From Tolypothrix sp. PCC 7910 (GTDB lineage: Bacteria; Cyanobacteriota; Cyanobacteriia; Cyanobacteriales; Nostocaceae): 64,000 bases of DNA. A program made the position numbers and the translations under genes. The stretch is from positions 6,139,501-6,203,500 of the forward strand of contig NZ_CP050440.1 in assembly GCF_011769525.1 (NCBI RefSeq). The letters are read 5' to 3'. The notes under the pieces are model-generated. The model was given only the letters and a program-made list of their open reading frames with translations. It did no database searches and was not told the origin of the DNA. This document shows positions 16,743 to 26,888 of the stretch, piece by piece (the stretch's first letter is position 1; each line of letters starts with the position of its first letter).

Positions 16743-17456
16743 ATGAAGCTGAGCAACCAACTTAAAACAGTATGTGTTCAACCTCTTGGTTACTTAACAC
16801 TGAGCATGATAACAACAATTATTAGCGCGCCATCAGTATTAGCTGTAACATTGCAAAATTCTTTATATTCCCCAGAACACTCTGCTGAAAGACTAACTCC
16901 ACAGCGCAACCTCAACATTAAAGAGCCAAGAATCGCACAGCTTCAGCAGCAAGACTCAGTACTCCAAGAGCGATCGCAGTTTATTCAACAAGCCAATGCT
17001 CTATATAGCCAAGGAGATTTCAAAGGAGCAGAGGAAAGTCTACATAAATTTCTCAAACGATTCCCCGAAGACGCATTTGGTCACTATCAACTGGGAAATG
17101 TACTATTTCGCCAAGAGAAGCTAGAAGAAGCAATTACCTCTTACCAAGAAGCTATTCGCCTCAAACCTAAATATGCCCTAGCTTATAATGCGATCGGTAT
17201 TGTTTACGCTAGCCAAAACCGCTGGGATGAAGCCATGAGCGAATATCGCAAAGCTTTGGAAATCAATTCTGATTATGCCGATGCACTGACCAATTTAGCA
17301 TTAGCGCTGTGGCAAACAAATAAAAGAGATGAAGCTTTGACTTCTCTCAAAAAGGCCATAAATATTTTCAAATCACAAAACAGAAACGAAAAAGCTTACC
17401 AGGTGGAACAAATTCTACAAAAAATCCAAAATTCCGGTAACCCTGGTGTTTCATAA
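16743..17456 (+). CDS. Exported tetratricopeptide-repeat protein
   Basis: From ATG at 16743 the product has 237 residues. An N-terminal signal segment (about 1-35, basic start then LGYLTLSMITTIISAPSVLA) indicates export. Four TPR-like units occupy about residues 80-225. The clearest are FPEDAFGHYQLGNVLFRQEKLEEAITSYQEAIRLKP, YALAYNAIGIVYASQNRWDEAMSEYRKALEINS and YADALTNLALALWQTNKRDEALTSLKKA (each described here by its landmarks; boundaries are approximate). TPRs mediate protein-protein contacts; no enzymatic domain is attached. The upstream TTG three codons earlier is less likely as start. Confidence 0.8.
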   Translation: MKLSNQLKTVCVQPLGYLTLSMITTIISAPSVLAVTLQNSLYSPEHSAERLTPQRNLNIKEPRIAQLQQQDSVLQERSQFIQQANALYSQGDFKGAEESLHKFLKRFPEDAFGHYQLGNVLFRQEKLEEAITSYQEAIRLKPKYALAYNAIGIVYASQNRWDEAMSEYRKALEINSDYADALTNLALALWQTNKRDEALTSLKKAINIFKSQNRNEKAYQVEQILQKIQNSGNPGVS

Positions 17457-17462
17457 CAGCAG

Positions 17463-17498
17463 ATTAACTCTTGCATAAGTCCTATTTCAAGAGTTAAT
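17463..17498 (+). terminator. Hairpin after TPR gene
   Basis: ATTAACTCTTG (17463-17473) pairs with CAAGAGTTAAT (17488-17498) across a 14-base loop, 6 bases after the stop codon. No clear T-tract follows, so efficiency as a terminator is uncertain. Confidence 0.5.
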
Positions 17499-17692
17499 AG
17501 TCATCTTAAAAGAGAGCTTTGAATTAGCAATAGGCACCTAGAAAATCTTTATAAGATTACTCTAGCTAAAACAATAATGCGGTTTTCACTGAATAGGAAT
17601 ATTCACCGAATATGTATGTAGCCTTTATACAGGTTAACAATTGCTTAAAGAAAGTTTGATATTGCAATTCTGTGAAAAGAATTCGCTTTTTA

Positions 17693-18841
17693 TTAACCAC
17701 TTACCATAAATATTTTATGCCTTAATAACTGATAGGCATAACCAGAAGAGTGAGCTATTGGCATCGTTAGTAAAGCTACTGCACAGCAAAACCAACGGCT
17801 TAGAAAAGATGGTATTTTATCTTCTTCACCTCGCCAAATTTCTTCCTTAAAGACGTGACGCAATTTCCAGGTGATACGACCGCTTTCTAAAAACGGTAAT
17901 AAAATCCCTACTAACACTAATGTTTCTATAGGTAGCTTTAAATTAGGGAATAATAAATCAACTAATAACATTAAGATACTAATAGAAATTACCAAAAACG
18001 GAATGGCTCCTCTGATGTGCAAATTATTTGAGTGTTTAATAGTTGTTGTATAGCGACCACAACCATATCTGAAGTATTGAATACACAAAGATTGCCAGTC
18101 TTTCCTTGGATAGTACCAGGCACGAATTTTTGAACTAATGTAGACTGCTTGAGAATTTTGATGAGCTAATTGGCAATTTACATCAGAGCTTGGATTCGGA
18201 AGATTTGAATTATGCAATGCATATGCTTGTAATCTTAAATTTAACTCAGAATCTTCATTTGGAGTAGCTTCAATATAATAGCCGGATAATTCTAATAAAA
18301 CTTTTCTCCAAAAGCAACCTAAATAAACAGTTTCTGCATAACCGTTATAATTTGGATCTCTGTATTTTGCACCTCCACTACCTAGCGGACTTCGGGAAGC
18401 TAGAGCAATTCCAGCTTGAAATGGAATTTTAGCAACAAAACGTTGTGCTCCACCAACATTGAGCGCACCCGATGCTAATAAAGCTTCTACACATTTTTCT
18501 ATGTAGTCAGGAGCATAATCTGAATGAGCATCAGCTCGGAGAAAAATATCTCCTTTAGATTCTTTTAAAATTAAATTAAGTCCTGCTGCTTGAATTTTTA
18601 AGGGATTATCTATCAGTTTAATTCTAGAATCTTCCTTAGATAATTTTTTTACTATATCTTGAGTATTATCAGTACTACCACCATCAGCTACTATAACTTC
18701 AATTAAATTTTCATAAGTATTTGATAAGAAAGTTTTAATGATGGGCTCTATATGTAAGGCTTCATTATAAGCAGGAATAGCAATAGAAATACTAGGCCTT
18801 TCACATAAACTTTGATTAATATATTGACCTTGTTCTAGCAT
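17693..18841 (-). CDS. Family 2 glycosyltransferase (ExoA-like)
   Basis: A 382-residue membrane-associated enzyme that adds a sugar to a lipid-linked polysaccharide repeat. The GT-A catalytic domain (about 15-240) opens with SISIAIPAYNEALHIEPII, has the DGGSTDNTQDIV nucleotide-binding block and the DADAHSD-like metal site RADAHSDYAPDYIEK. A later ATPNEDSELNLRL segment matches the ED-type catalytic base region. Two to three hydrophobic segments follow at about 285-375. Length and layout resemble the succinoglycan ExoA group. It is the last gene of the minus-strand polysaccharide run. Donor and acceptor sugars are unknown. Confidence 0.88.
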   Translation of the reverse strand: MLEQGQYINQSLCERPSISIAIPAYNEALHIEPIIKTFLSNTYENLIEVIVADGGSTDNTQDIVKKLSKEDSRIKLIDNPLKIQAAGLNLILKESKGDIFLRADAHSDYAPDYIEKCVEALLASGALNVGGAQRFVAKIPFQAGIALASRSPLGSGGAKYRDPNYNGYAETVYLGCFWRKVLLELSGYYIEATPNEDSELNLRLQAYALHNSNLPNPSSDVNCQLAHQNSQAVYISSKIRAWYYPRKDWQSLCIQYFRYGCGRYTTTIKHSNNLHIRGAIPFLVISISILMLLVDLLFPNLKLPIETLVLVGILLPFLESGRITWKLRHVFKEEIWRGEEDKIPSFLSRWFCCAVALLTMPIAHSSGYAYQLLRHKIFMVSG

Positions 18842-18875
18842 AAATAAAAAATTGCCTAATTATTACTAATGGTAT

Positions 18876-20141
18876 TTAAATAAAAATCAGCATTAACCAA
18901 GGGATTGCAATACTTGCAATAGAATTAAAATACAACCAAGACAGCCCCATCAGGTAAGCCAAAATTTTATACATTGGAATTTTATGCTCATACTGACGAA
19001 TAGATACTTTCCAATACATCCAATGAAAATATAAAAGCGCTATAAAACCAGGAAAACCAAGTTCGGAGGCAACATGACCTCCATAGGAATTTGACCTACT
19101 AACAGTTCTTAAATTATTAAAACCGCTAAATATATCGTCCCAGGAAATTAAAAAAGTATTTTCAAAGCTACCTACACCTGCGCCTAAAGGAAATAGCTTT
19201 AAGCAATTATAAGAAGTTAAAAACTGTATAAGTCGAAGATCCCCAAGATTAGCAGCTATAATAGCTATCATTTCTATAGGGTTTTGTACAGAAAATAATT
19301 CATTATCATACACGGTATTCAAGAAATCTGTTACTCTATTCTCTGGAGAAAAATAATTTAATAAAAATGAAATTAATACTATTGTTAGTACTGATAATGA
19401 AAGAGGAATAACTAAAGATATAAAAGTTTTTATTATTAATATAGGATTGAAAAAATTTATTTTTAATTTTAGCAATCCATAGAAAATTAATAATAAAAAT
19501 AAATTACTAAATAAGACGAAAGACCGACTTAACAAAGCAACGCATCCAATCATTAATATATTTAAATATAGGTTTCTTAAATTTATCTTTTCTTGTCGAT
19601 AAAAAAAGATAGATAAAAAGGCAAATAAAATAATTGGATATGTAACACTACTAGGCTCAGTTGCTAATGATTGTACACCTCTCACGTCATCAATAACAGT
19701 TGATGAAAATCTGCTAATCAATAAACTTAATAAATCATTTGGTACAAGCATTGGCACAAACTGTTGAGCAAATGCCGTTATAAACCATAAAAAAGTGGTT
19801 ATATTTAAAACAATTGGAGATATTAAATCTTTATAACAATTAAAAAAAATAATAACTGAAATAGGCGGTAGCAATATACCAAGAGAAGTTATATAATTTA
19901 TCAAATCTGTATCACTATTAAACAGTGGAGACCATGCAAAAGAGTAAATTATAATAATAACGATCAATGGATATAAAAATTGCAGTTTTTTAGCAATTCT
20001 TTTAGTGATAATTAAATATATTGAAACGGGAAAGGTTAATAATGCTGAAGATGGATCAACTTCTCCAAAAGGAAGTTGAAGGAATCTAATATAAGGATTT
20101 AATGCGACGATAAAAACAAGGTTTACATAAAATAAAAGCAT
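18876..20141 (-). CDS. Wzy-like O-antigen/exopolysaccharide polymerase (multi-pass membrane protein)
   Basis: A 421-residue, very hydrophobic protein with about ten membrane segments and a larger external loop around residues 270-360. That topology and its place between glycosyltransferase genes point to the polymerase that joins lipid-linked repeat units in the periplasm. Wzy proteins share little sequence, so the call rests on topology and context. The loop contains LFPLGAGVGSFENTF, reminiscent of the G-x-G-x-x-x-F element of the Wzy_C/O-antigen ligase group. The sequence is visibly more AT-rich than its surroundings, as is usual for variable polysaccharide genes. Confidence 0.7.
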   Translation of the reverse strand: MLLFYVNLVFIVALNPYIRFLQLPFGEVDPSSALLTFPVSIYLIITKRIAKKLQFLYPLIVIIIIYSFAWSPLFNSDTDLINYITSLGILLPPISVIIFFNCYKDLISPIVLNITTFLWFITAFAQQFVPMLVPNDLLSLLISRFSSTVIDDVRGVQSLATEPSSVTYPIILFAFLSIFFYRQEKINLRNLYLNILMIGCVALLSRSFVLFSNLFLLLIFYGLLKLKINFFNPILIIKTFISLVIPLSLSVLTIVLISFLLNYFSPENRVTDFLNTVYDNELFSVQNPIEMIAIIAANLGDLRLIQFLTSYNCLKLFPLGAGVGSFENTFLISWDDIFSGFNNLRTVSRSNSYGGHVASELGFPGFIALLYFHWMYWKVSIRQYEHKIPMYKILAYLMGLSWLYFNSIASIAIPWLMLIFI

Positions 20142-20197
20142 GATAAACTTATTGATAAATATGTTTTTGCATTAATTATTAATTAATCAAGTAAAAT

Positions 20198-21247
20198 TTA
20201 TTCGCCAAATATAACATTTGCAACTTTTTGCCAGCAGAAAGTATCTCTCGACAACCTGGCTATCTCGTCTAAATTCCAAAATTTGGATAATCCATATTCA
20301 ATAGCTTCTGCAACTGAACGCTCATTCATATCAACGAATAGTGCCAATCTTGAATCAACAAATGGTGCAATACCACAGCTTTTAGGGATAATTATCGGAG
20401 TACCACACGCAAGAGCCTCTACATAAGTAAATCCAAACGGTTCTTCTGGATTGAGAGAAATAAATAGTTTAGAACAAGAATAAATTTCAACAATTTTTTC
20501 TTTATCGAGGTATCCATGATAAATTATATTATCTAATGATGCTTGTTTTAATTCCTGATGAGATTGTAAATTTTCTTTCAAAGCTCCAACTACATGGAAA
20601 TTAATTTTTTTGCCACTGTTATTTAGTATATTTGATAAAGCTTTAAGAATCAGCTTGAGACCTTTTGTCAAACAAATTCGACCAACATATAGTAAATCAA
20701 TTTCTCGCTGATCAAATGACTTGATGATAGAAGGGTTAAAATTGCTGGGAATTCCCCAAGGCGTAACTTCAGAATGCTTAACACCCAGAATTCTATTTAC
20801 ACTTGATGTAAGGTAACTGTTTGCTATAATTTTTTTAGCAAATTTATAGCCGATGATATTGGATAAATTGCCAATGATAAATTGTAATAAACTTGCTTCT
20901 AGATTACCAAATCCATGAAGAATATGGATTTGGTTTTTACTTATAAAAAAGGGCAACAAAAAAGAATAATATAGATTAGAGACAGTTATATCTAAATTTA
21001 AATCCCTTTTTTTCAAGAAAGCTATTAAATCATAAATGTTTTTTGGTAAAAAAAATACTTGTACATTCGGGGATATTGAATTCAAAATTAATTGGCTAGC
21101 TTTTTGATATTTTGTAAAAGTAATAATGCGTATACAGTATCCTCGTTCTATAAGAATATTGCTTAATTCCTCAATAAATGTTGTTACGCCACCCTCTTTA
21201 ATAATTGGTCCAAGGATGACAGCAATTTTAGCTGTATTGTTTTTCAC
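20198..21247 (-). CDS. Family 4 glycosyltransferase (GT-B fold)
   Basis: A 349-residue GT-B enzyme. The N-terminal domain has the glycine-rich loop PIIKEGGVTTFIEELSNIL. The C-terminal domain carries the donor site: LLYVGRICLTKGLKLILKAL followed by the E-x7-E motif within EEPFGFTYVEALACGTPII. No membrane segment or signal is obvious, so it works at the cytoplasmic face. It sits inside the minus-strand polysaccharide run between the polymerase and a methyltransferase. The low G+C content suggests exchange between strains. Sugar specificity cannot be read from the sequence. Confidence 0.88.
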   Translation of the reverse strand: MKNNTAKIAVILGPIIKEGGVTTFIEELSNILIERGYCIRIITFTKYQKASQLILNSISPNVQVFFLPKNIYDLIAFLKKRDLNLDITVSNLYYSFLLPFFISKNQIHILHGFGNLEASLLQFIIGNLSNIIGYKFAKKIIANSYLTSSVNRILGVKHSEVTPWGIPSNFNPSIIKSFDQREIDLLYVGRICLTKGLKLILKALSNILNNSGKKINFHVVGALKENLQSHQELKQASLDNIIYHGYLDKEKIVEIYSCSKLFISLNPEEPFGFTYVEALACGTPIIIPKSCGIAPFVDSRLALFVDMNERSVAEAIEYGLSKFWNLDEIARLSRDTFCWQKVANVIFGE

Positions 21248-21414
21248 TATTGAAACCTCAATTTTGTACTAAATGCATATCTAAAAATTGTAAAATTGAG
21301 ACAATGTCAAAGAATGCAGATAAATAGAAAACCCTCAAGGAGGTAGTCAAAAATTAAGTAAAACAACCGAAGTAAGCCAGAGTTATTTGGTGATATGTTA
21401 ATCCTAAATGCAAT

Positions 21415-22140
21415 TTACTTCCTAAATACAGCGTGGTAGGCCTCACCATAATTCCACGGTAGACTTCCAAAAATAGATAGCAATGCATAGTTTATAACTT
21501 GAAGAGGTGTCTTACTTACTATCGGGAACCCAGTAAAAAAAGTTGTACCTTCAGAGATGACAGAAAAGCCGTAAGAAACAAATAGTTCCCGCCATTCTTT
21601 AGGTGACTTTAGCGAAACGTGATCAACTAACTGGAATGAATGCCATTTCTCCTTTAAGGAACGTGCTGCAAGACTTTCTGGATTAGGTGTTGCTAACACT
21701 AAAAGACCGTTTTTTTTCAAACATCTATATGATTCAGAAATAAAACTCTCAGGCTGATATATGTGTTCTATATTATGAAAAGATGTTATGCAGTTGATAG
21801 ATGAATCAGGAAAGGGGAAAAACTCTGCACTGCCCTCATATATTTTGGCTTTTACACACCTTTCTTGTGCTTCATTTACTAGTCGGTAATCTAACTCTAG
21901 ACCCATTAATAAATTAGCTGGAATAAAATCAGACAAATGGTATATAAATTCGCCACTTCCGCAACCTACATCCAAAAAAATATAATTATTTTGATCTTGG
22001 AAACGGTAATGAGAAACTATTGTATTTACCTGTTTCCTATAGGTAAAATACAGACGAAATTGATTTAACTTGGCATTAATTCCTTTGTATTTTGGTCGTG
22101 AATATGGTGTCGGTTTTTCGTAGTCTATTGTGTGTTTCAT
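21415..22140 (-). CDS. SAM-dependent class I methyltransferase
   Basis: From the ATG at 22138-22140 (MKHTIDYEKPTPYSRPKY) it has 241 residues. A longer frame starting at 22287 would overlap the flippase gene by 67 bases and adds residues without domain character, so the shorter start is preferred. Motif I is YIFLDVGCGSGEFIYHL, the acidic motif II residue is in LMGLELDYRLV, and the motif around SINCITSFHNIEHIYQP marks the Methyltransf_11 type. It probably methylates a sugar or lipid-linked intermediate during polysaccharide synthesis, judged by context only. Downstream is the GT4 gene. Confidence 0.85.
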   Translation of the reverse strand: MKHTIDYEKPTPYSRPKYKGINAKLNQFRLYFTYRKQVNTIVSHYRFQDQNNYIFLDVGCGSGEFIYHLSDFIPANLLMGLELDYRLVNEAQERCVKAKIYEGSAEFFPFPDSSINCITSFHNIEHIYQPESFISESYRCLKKNGLLVLATPNPESLAARSLKEKWHSFQLVDHVSLKSPKEWRELFVSYGFSVISEGTTFFTGFPIVSKTPLQVINYALLSIFGSLPWNYGEAYHAVFRK

Positions 22141-22220
22141 AGTCTTCAAATATTTACACTCAAATAAATTAACATAATCAAAAAAATTGGTTTCCAAAAT
22201 ATGAATGTTAAAGAAATTTA

Positions 22221-23573
22221 TTAACTCAAAAACAAAATTGTTAAAATACTTACTCCTAAAAAAGATGATAGGGGAAATATTAACCAAAAGCCTAGGAGTT
22301 TATAAGGAATATTTAACTGCTTCATAGCAATGATTGGTAGAAGTAGTGTTCCAATGTAACCAGAATTGCCAAGTATTCCACCCCATAAGCCAAATTTAGC
22401 AGAGCCCACAGCTATTAATACTAACGATAAAATACCAAAGATAAACAAATTAATAGCAGATTTCAGAATACTATTTTTCATACTAAAAAGAATCCAGTAA
22501 CCAGTTGCATTGAGCGAAAAAATAGTGTTCATAAAAACTACTATCCGAAAGGCTAGTACATTACTTTGATTGAATGCTTCAGGCATTATTATATTAACAA
22601 TTTCACGAGCAAATACTAATAAAATAATACCGATAAATGTTGCCACAAATGAATTGAGCTTTACAGCTTGCTTGACTTTATTTTGAAGTATTAATTTATC
22701 TAAATTTTCCTCTGCCAATAGATGGCTGATAGTAGGTATTAAAGGCTGAATAATTATAGATGAAAAAAAATTAATTGCACTAGTAATTTCAAAAATACTT
22801 GAATAAATTCCCAGTTTAATAGGGCCTAGAAAAGAACCAACTATTAAACGATCTCCTTTAGTAAAAAAAGCACGACCTAATGTAGTTATCCAACTTACTA
22901 AAGTATAACTAACAATCTCAACTGCTTTCTTTTTATTTAAAATAGGTCTAATATTTTGTCCCTTAGTTAGTAAACTTAAAACCCAAATATGACTTAACAA
23001 ACTTGCCAAACTTACTCCAGTTTGCCACTGTGCTAGTGACAGCGTTTTTCCTCCAAACCAGGCCAGAAAAATCCATCCAAAAATGCAAAAGACCCATTGT
23101 AAAGTGTTTAATACACTCATCATTTTGTACTGCTGATAGGCTTGCTCTATTCCAATAAAAACTTGATTGAGTAGTTGTGCCCACACCGCAACTGCACCTA
23201 TTTGCAGAGATTGAACAACAGTCTGTTGTTGGGATGTCGTCAACTTTGGAAAGCAACTAACTAAGGCCTCAGCACCTATTGCAAGCAATAGGGTAGCAAA
23301 AGTTGCTAGAAGCAACATTGCGCCAACCGTTATTGTCAATGTTTGGGACAGCCCCTTCTCATCTTTCTTTGCTAAATCCTGAGAAACAAAAACTGTCGCT
23401 GATACAGGTAACCCGGCTTCAGCCAAAACTATAAAACTCAATACAGAAGAAACTAAGGCCCATACACCATATTCTTCCAAACCCATCAAACGAATTAGAA
23501 CTGGAATAGATATAAAGCTGAGTCCAGCTCTAAATAATCCTGGGATAACGTTGTATAGCCCATTTTTTAGCAT
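22221..23573 (-). CDS. Wzx-type oligosaccharide flippase (MOP superfamily)
   Basis: A 450-residue protein with twelve or more hydrophobic segments. The N-terminal block NVIPGLFRAGLSFISIPVLIRLMGLEEYGVWALV is typical of the polysaccharide-transport group of the MOP superfamily. It should flip the completed undecaprenyl-linked repeat unit to the periplasmic side, where the Wzy-like protein encoded at 18.9-20.1 kb polymerises it. The gene begins about 20 bases after the end of the FkbM-type gene, so it lies in the same transcription unit. Substrate structure unknown. Confidence 0.88.
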   Translation of the reverse strand: MLKNGLYNVIPGLFRAGLSFISIPVLIRLMGLEEYGVWALVSSVLSFIVLAEAGLPVSATVFVSQDLAKKDEKGLSQTLTITVGAMLLLATFATLLLAIGAEALVSCFPKLTTSQQQTVVQSLQIGAVAVWAQLLNQVFIGIEQAYQQYKMMSVLNTLQWVFCIFGWIFLAWFGGKTLSLAQWQTGVSLASLLSHIWVLSLLTKGQNIRPILNKKKAVEIVSYTLVSWITTLGRAFFTKGDRLIVGSFLGPIKLGIYSSIFEITSAINFFSSIIIQPLIPTISHLLAEENLDKLILQNKVKQAVKLNSFVATFIGIILLVFAREIVNIIMPEAFNQSNVLAFRIVVFMNTIFSLNATGYWILFSMKNSILKSAINLFIFGILSLVLIAVGSAKFGLWGGILGNSGYIGTLLLPIIAMKQLNIPYKLLGFWLIFPLSSFLGVSILTILFLS

Positions 23574-23594
23574 AAAATCAGATTAATTTTTTGC

Positions 23595-24428
23595 TTATTT
23601 AGATGATGCATATGGGTGATCAGTTAATCTAGCAATATAGTTGGATACACCACGAAAGTACTCTAAGTCTTCATAGTAATCTTGAATTTCTAATAGTTTA
23701 CCCCCTGGTGTGATTCTATAAATTTCAAATCCTTTTTCTTGGAGTAAATGCCAAAAATCTCTAAAAAAAGTTCTGGAGTTAATATTACCAGACCCAAATT
23801 CAAAGGATATGGCTCCTATTTTGTTTTCATTTAGGGACTGAGATGCACCCAGTAAAGCTTCCATTTCATGACCTTCTATATCCATTTTCATAAAATCTAC
23901 AAATTCAATTGAATAATCTGCGATTACTTTATCTATTGTTGTAATGCTTACACTATATTTTTGATATTTATAATCTTTAAATCGCCCATCTTTTCGCTGA
24001 TACAAAGATGCCGAACCATCAGTCTGAGAAGATGAGTAAAGATAGGTAATTCCTTCCATTTTACCTATTGCACAAGGAATTAAAGTACTATTAGGCAAAT
24101 TTAATTTTTGAATTTCAAGTATACAAGTCTCAGAAGGTTCAAATTGAAATAATTGAGCATGAGGCTGATATTTCAATATTTGACTCGACCACAACCCTAC
24201 ATTTGCACCAACATCAAATACTACTGGATACTGTCTATAGATATTACTTAATGCTGCCTTAACTTCTTCTTCAATCGAATCACTACCTGCACCCTTACCA
24301 AGTAAAAAAGCCAGGTAAGCCTCTATGTAGCGAGATGGTTTATAGAATAATTTTGAAGTCAAAACTTTGCTAAGAGGTACAGCGAAAGATTTACCAATAT
24401 AATTAAGTTTAGATTCGTATAATTTCAT
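23595..24428 (-). CDS. FkbM-family methyltransferase
   Basis: A 277-residue SAM-dependent O-methyltransferase. Motif I is VVFDVGANVGLWSSQI (about residues 78-94). The FkbM signature VDFMKMDIEGHEMEALLGA follows at about 180-198 with its conserved acidic residues, and the C-terminal EIYRITPGGKLLEI closes the domain. FkbM proteins in polysaccharide clusters usually methylate a sugar hydroxyl. It is preceded by about 270 bases without a gene after wzc, which could hold a separate promoter or a processing site. Confidence 0.88.
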   Translation of the reverse strand: MKLYESKLNYIGKSFAVPLSKVLTSKLFYKPSRYIEAYLAFLLGKGAGSDSIEEEVKAALSNIYRQYPVVFDVGANVGLWSSQILKYQPHAQLFQFEPSETCILEIQKLNLPNSTLIPCAIGKMEGITYLYSSSQTDGSASLYQRKDGRFKDYKYQKYSVSITTIDKVIADYSIEFVDFMKMDIEGHEMEALLGASQSLNENKIGAISFEFGSGNINSRTFFRDFWHLLQEKGFEIYRITPGGKLLEIQDYYEDLEYFRGVSNYIARLTDHPYASSK

Positions 24429-24695
24429 TTTATCTGTTATTTAAAAAGAAAATTCATATCATAAAGTAGTGATATATTATTGATAATTATTCAGGAAAAA
24501 TTATCAATAATAAGTAATTGCTCAAGTCACATAAATTTGAATTTATACCAAGTCGCAACTCGTGGCAACATATGGATTCACATAACCCATAATCACAAAG
24601 CTATCCTATAGCTAAAATCTCAAAGGATATTAATCGACACAATACAAATTCAACCTATGAATAAAGTTATTTAAAAATTTCATTTTTCATGCTTG

Positions 24696-26888
24696 CTAAA
24701 TACGAATTTTGGGCACATTCACTTCTACTTTGCCATTTTTATCCTTACCTTTTGCTCCGTAATAGCTCTTCGCATAGTAGCCACCGTAACTACTCTGAGC
24801 AGTCACACCATTAGCTACCATGCCCAGAACCTGATTACCAGACTGCTCTATCAGTAGCTTACTAGCATTTACCGATGCAGCGTTAGCGACACCGGGACGC
24901 ACAACCAACAAAATCCCATCCACTAACTTGCCTAACATTAGTGCATCAGCAACTACAGTCAAGGGTGGACAGTCGATAATTACAAAGTCATATTCTTTGG
25001 TTGCTTGTTGAATAAATGTAGCAATGCGTTGAGAATTTAAAAGTGCAACGGGGTTAGGTGGAATTGTCCCAGCAGTAATAATATCTAGAGTCATCAAAGC
25101 TTCTTTGGCAGTAGTTTGCCACTCAGCTTGACCCACTAAAATATTACTTAGTCCTACAAGATTGTTTTGTTCCCAAATTTTATGCTGACGGGGGCGACGC
25201 ATATCTCCATCTACTAATAATACTCGTCGTCCTAGTTGGGCTACTGCTACTGCTAAGTTAGCGGCAACAAAGGATTTACCCTCGCCAGGAATTGAACTAC
25301 TGAGCGCAATAACTTTCAGCATCTTATCAGAAATGCTGAAACTCAAATTAGTTTGCAGCATCTCAAAAGCTGATGACACAGGCGAATAAGGATTGTTGAG
25401 TACAGGTAATTCTTGTTCGCCCTCACCTTCAATATTTTTAGCTTTTTCAGATAATGGAATTGCACCCAGCAAAGGATATTCCAAAATTCGCTTGGCTTCT
25501 TCCACAGTCTTGAGAGAATTATCAATAGATTCCAACACCAACGCTGTACCTGCACCCAAGACAATGCCTAATAATCCTCCCAGGGCCAAGTTCAGAGGGA
25601 TAACTGGAAAAACAGACTTATCAGGAACTAAAGCTTCTGAGATGATCCGTGCATTACCAACATTTTGATTTTCTACGACTTCAACTTCCTGTAATTGCTT
25701 TGACAGTTGTTCATATGTAACTTGTGCTACCTTTAACTGTCGTTGTAGCTGTAGCTGTTGCTGCTCAAGCCGGGGTAAGCTATCTAATCGCTCTTTGTTT
25801 ACTATAAATGTCTGCTGTAATTCCCCTACTTGGTTAGCTAATGCTAAACGTTCGACTTCCGACTTAACTAACTCTTCGGTTAAAGTCTGCTTGAGTTTGC
25901 CAATTTGCAAATTCTGCTCTGGCATATACTCAGAATCACCTATGGTTTGAGCAACTCTCCCTTCCAGCTGCTTTCTTAGGGCTATTTCTTTCCTTTCTAA
26001 ATTGATAATTGTCGGGTTATCTTCTGTAAAACGAGTCTGCGCCACTGCTAACTCGTCTTGCACTTTTTGGTATTCTGTCAGTACTTGCTGTACGGCAGGA
26101 GATTGGCTTAATGTTGTGAGTTCCACAGCTTTTTCACTACTCAATTGCATTTGATTTTGCAAAGATTGAGAGCGAGTTTTCGCTGCTATGAGTTCACCTT
26201 GGGTTTTGGTAATTTCTTCTGCTAAATCTTTTAGCGCTTCTACCCCAACTTTAGCTTCAACATCCAATGCTATTACTTTATTTTTTTCTTTAAATCGGCG
26301 TAAGGCCATTTCTGCTCTCAAAACTCGTTGTTCAACTTCCGGTAATTGTTTAGTTAAAAATTCTCTTGCAGATCTAGCCTCTGCACGGTTAGTGCGAACA
26401 TTACTTTCTAAGTAATATTTCATTAGGGAATTAATAACAGTAGCAGCTTCTTGAGGATTTGTACTTCGGTAAGAAAGCTGCATGACATCAGTTCCGCGGA
26501 TAGTCTTAAGTTTCAGTATTTTGAGAAACTTTTCGATTGTGAGCGGTTTACCCCATCGATCCTTGAGATTAAGGCTAATAATAGTTTTTTGGACGATAGG
26601 GTTTGAGCGGACTACTTCTGCTTCTGTATCCACTGGATTGCTGAGGTTGGTCAGACCGCTGAGTTCTCCTACCTGTGCTGAAATCCCTGTGAGTGATGAA
26701 ACCCCATTCTGCTTGTCGAATAAGAGTTTGGCTTGTGATTCGTAAACTGGTTTTTGGAGGAAGGTGACTAAGGCTGTCAAGCCAAACACAGAGCCAATGA
26801 CAACTGTGGTTACTGGCCAACGCCTTTTTATAATTGTCCAGTACTGTTGGACATCAATCACGTCACGCTCTTCTTGCTTAGTAGGCAT
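24696..26888 (-). CDS. Wzc-type polysaccharide co-polymerase/tyrosine autokinase
   Basis: Controls chain length and export of exopolysaccharide. From ATG at 26886-26888 (MPTKQEERDVIDVQQYW) it has 730 residues; starts further upstream add up to 24 unlikely residues. Order: cytoplasmic N-terminus, first membrane helix (about 25-45), Wzz domain, long coiled coil (about 170-415), second helix near 435-455, then the kinase domain. Walker A is SSIPGEGKSFVAANLA with Lys538, Walker A' is VLLVDGDMRRP and Walker B is FVIIDCPP. A C-terminal tyrosine cluster (SSYGGYYAKSYYGAK) supplies autophosphorylation sites. It heads the minus-strand polysaccharide genes, divergent from the sugar transferase. Confidence 0.93.
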   Translation of the reverse strand: MPTKQEERDVIDVQQYWTIIKRRWPVTTVVIGSVFGLTALVTFLQKPVYESQAKLLFDKQNGVSSLTGISAQVGELSGLTNLSNPVDTEAEVVRSNPIVQKTIISLNLKDRWGKPLTIEKFLKILKLKTIRGTDVMQLSYRSTNPQEAATVINSLMKYYLESNVRTNRAEARSAREFLTKQLPEVEQRVLRAEMALRRFKEKNKVIALDVEAKVGVEALKDLAEEITKTQGELIAAKTRSQSLQNQMQLSSEKAVELTTLSQSPAVQQVLTEYQKVQDELAVAQTRFTEDNPTIINLERKEIALRKQLEGRVAQTIGDSEYMPEQNLQIGKLKQTLTEELVKSEVERLALANQVGELQQTFIVNKERLDSLPRLEQQQLQLQRQLKVAQVTYEQLSKQLQEVEVVENQNVGNARIISEALVPDKSVFPVIPLNLALGGLLGIVLGAGTALVLESIDNSLKTVEEAKRILEYPLLGAIPLSEKAKNIEGEGEQELPVLNNPYSPVSSAFEMLQTNLSFSISDKMLKVIALSSSIPGEGKSFVAANLAVAVAQLGRRVLLVDGDMRRPRQHKIWEQNNLVGLSNILVGQAEWQTTAKEALMTLDIITAGTIPPNPVALLNSQRIATFIQQATKEYDFVIIDCPPLTVVADALMLGKLVDGILLVVRPGVANAASVNASKLLIEQSGNQVLGMVANGVTAQSSYGGYYAKSYYGAKGKDKNGKVEVNVPKIRI

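Noticed and set aside
22141-22287. Longer start for the class I methyltransferase gene
   Set aside because: It would overlap the flippase gene by 67 bases and add 49 residues with no domain; the ATG at 22140 gives a normal N-terminus.
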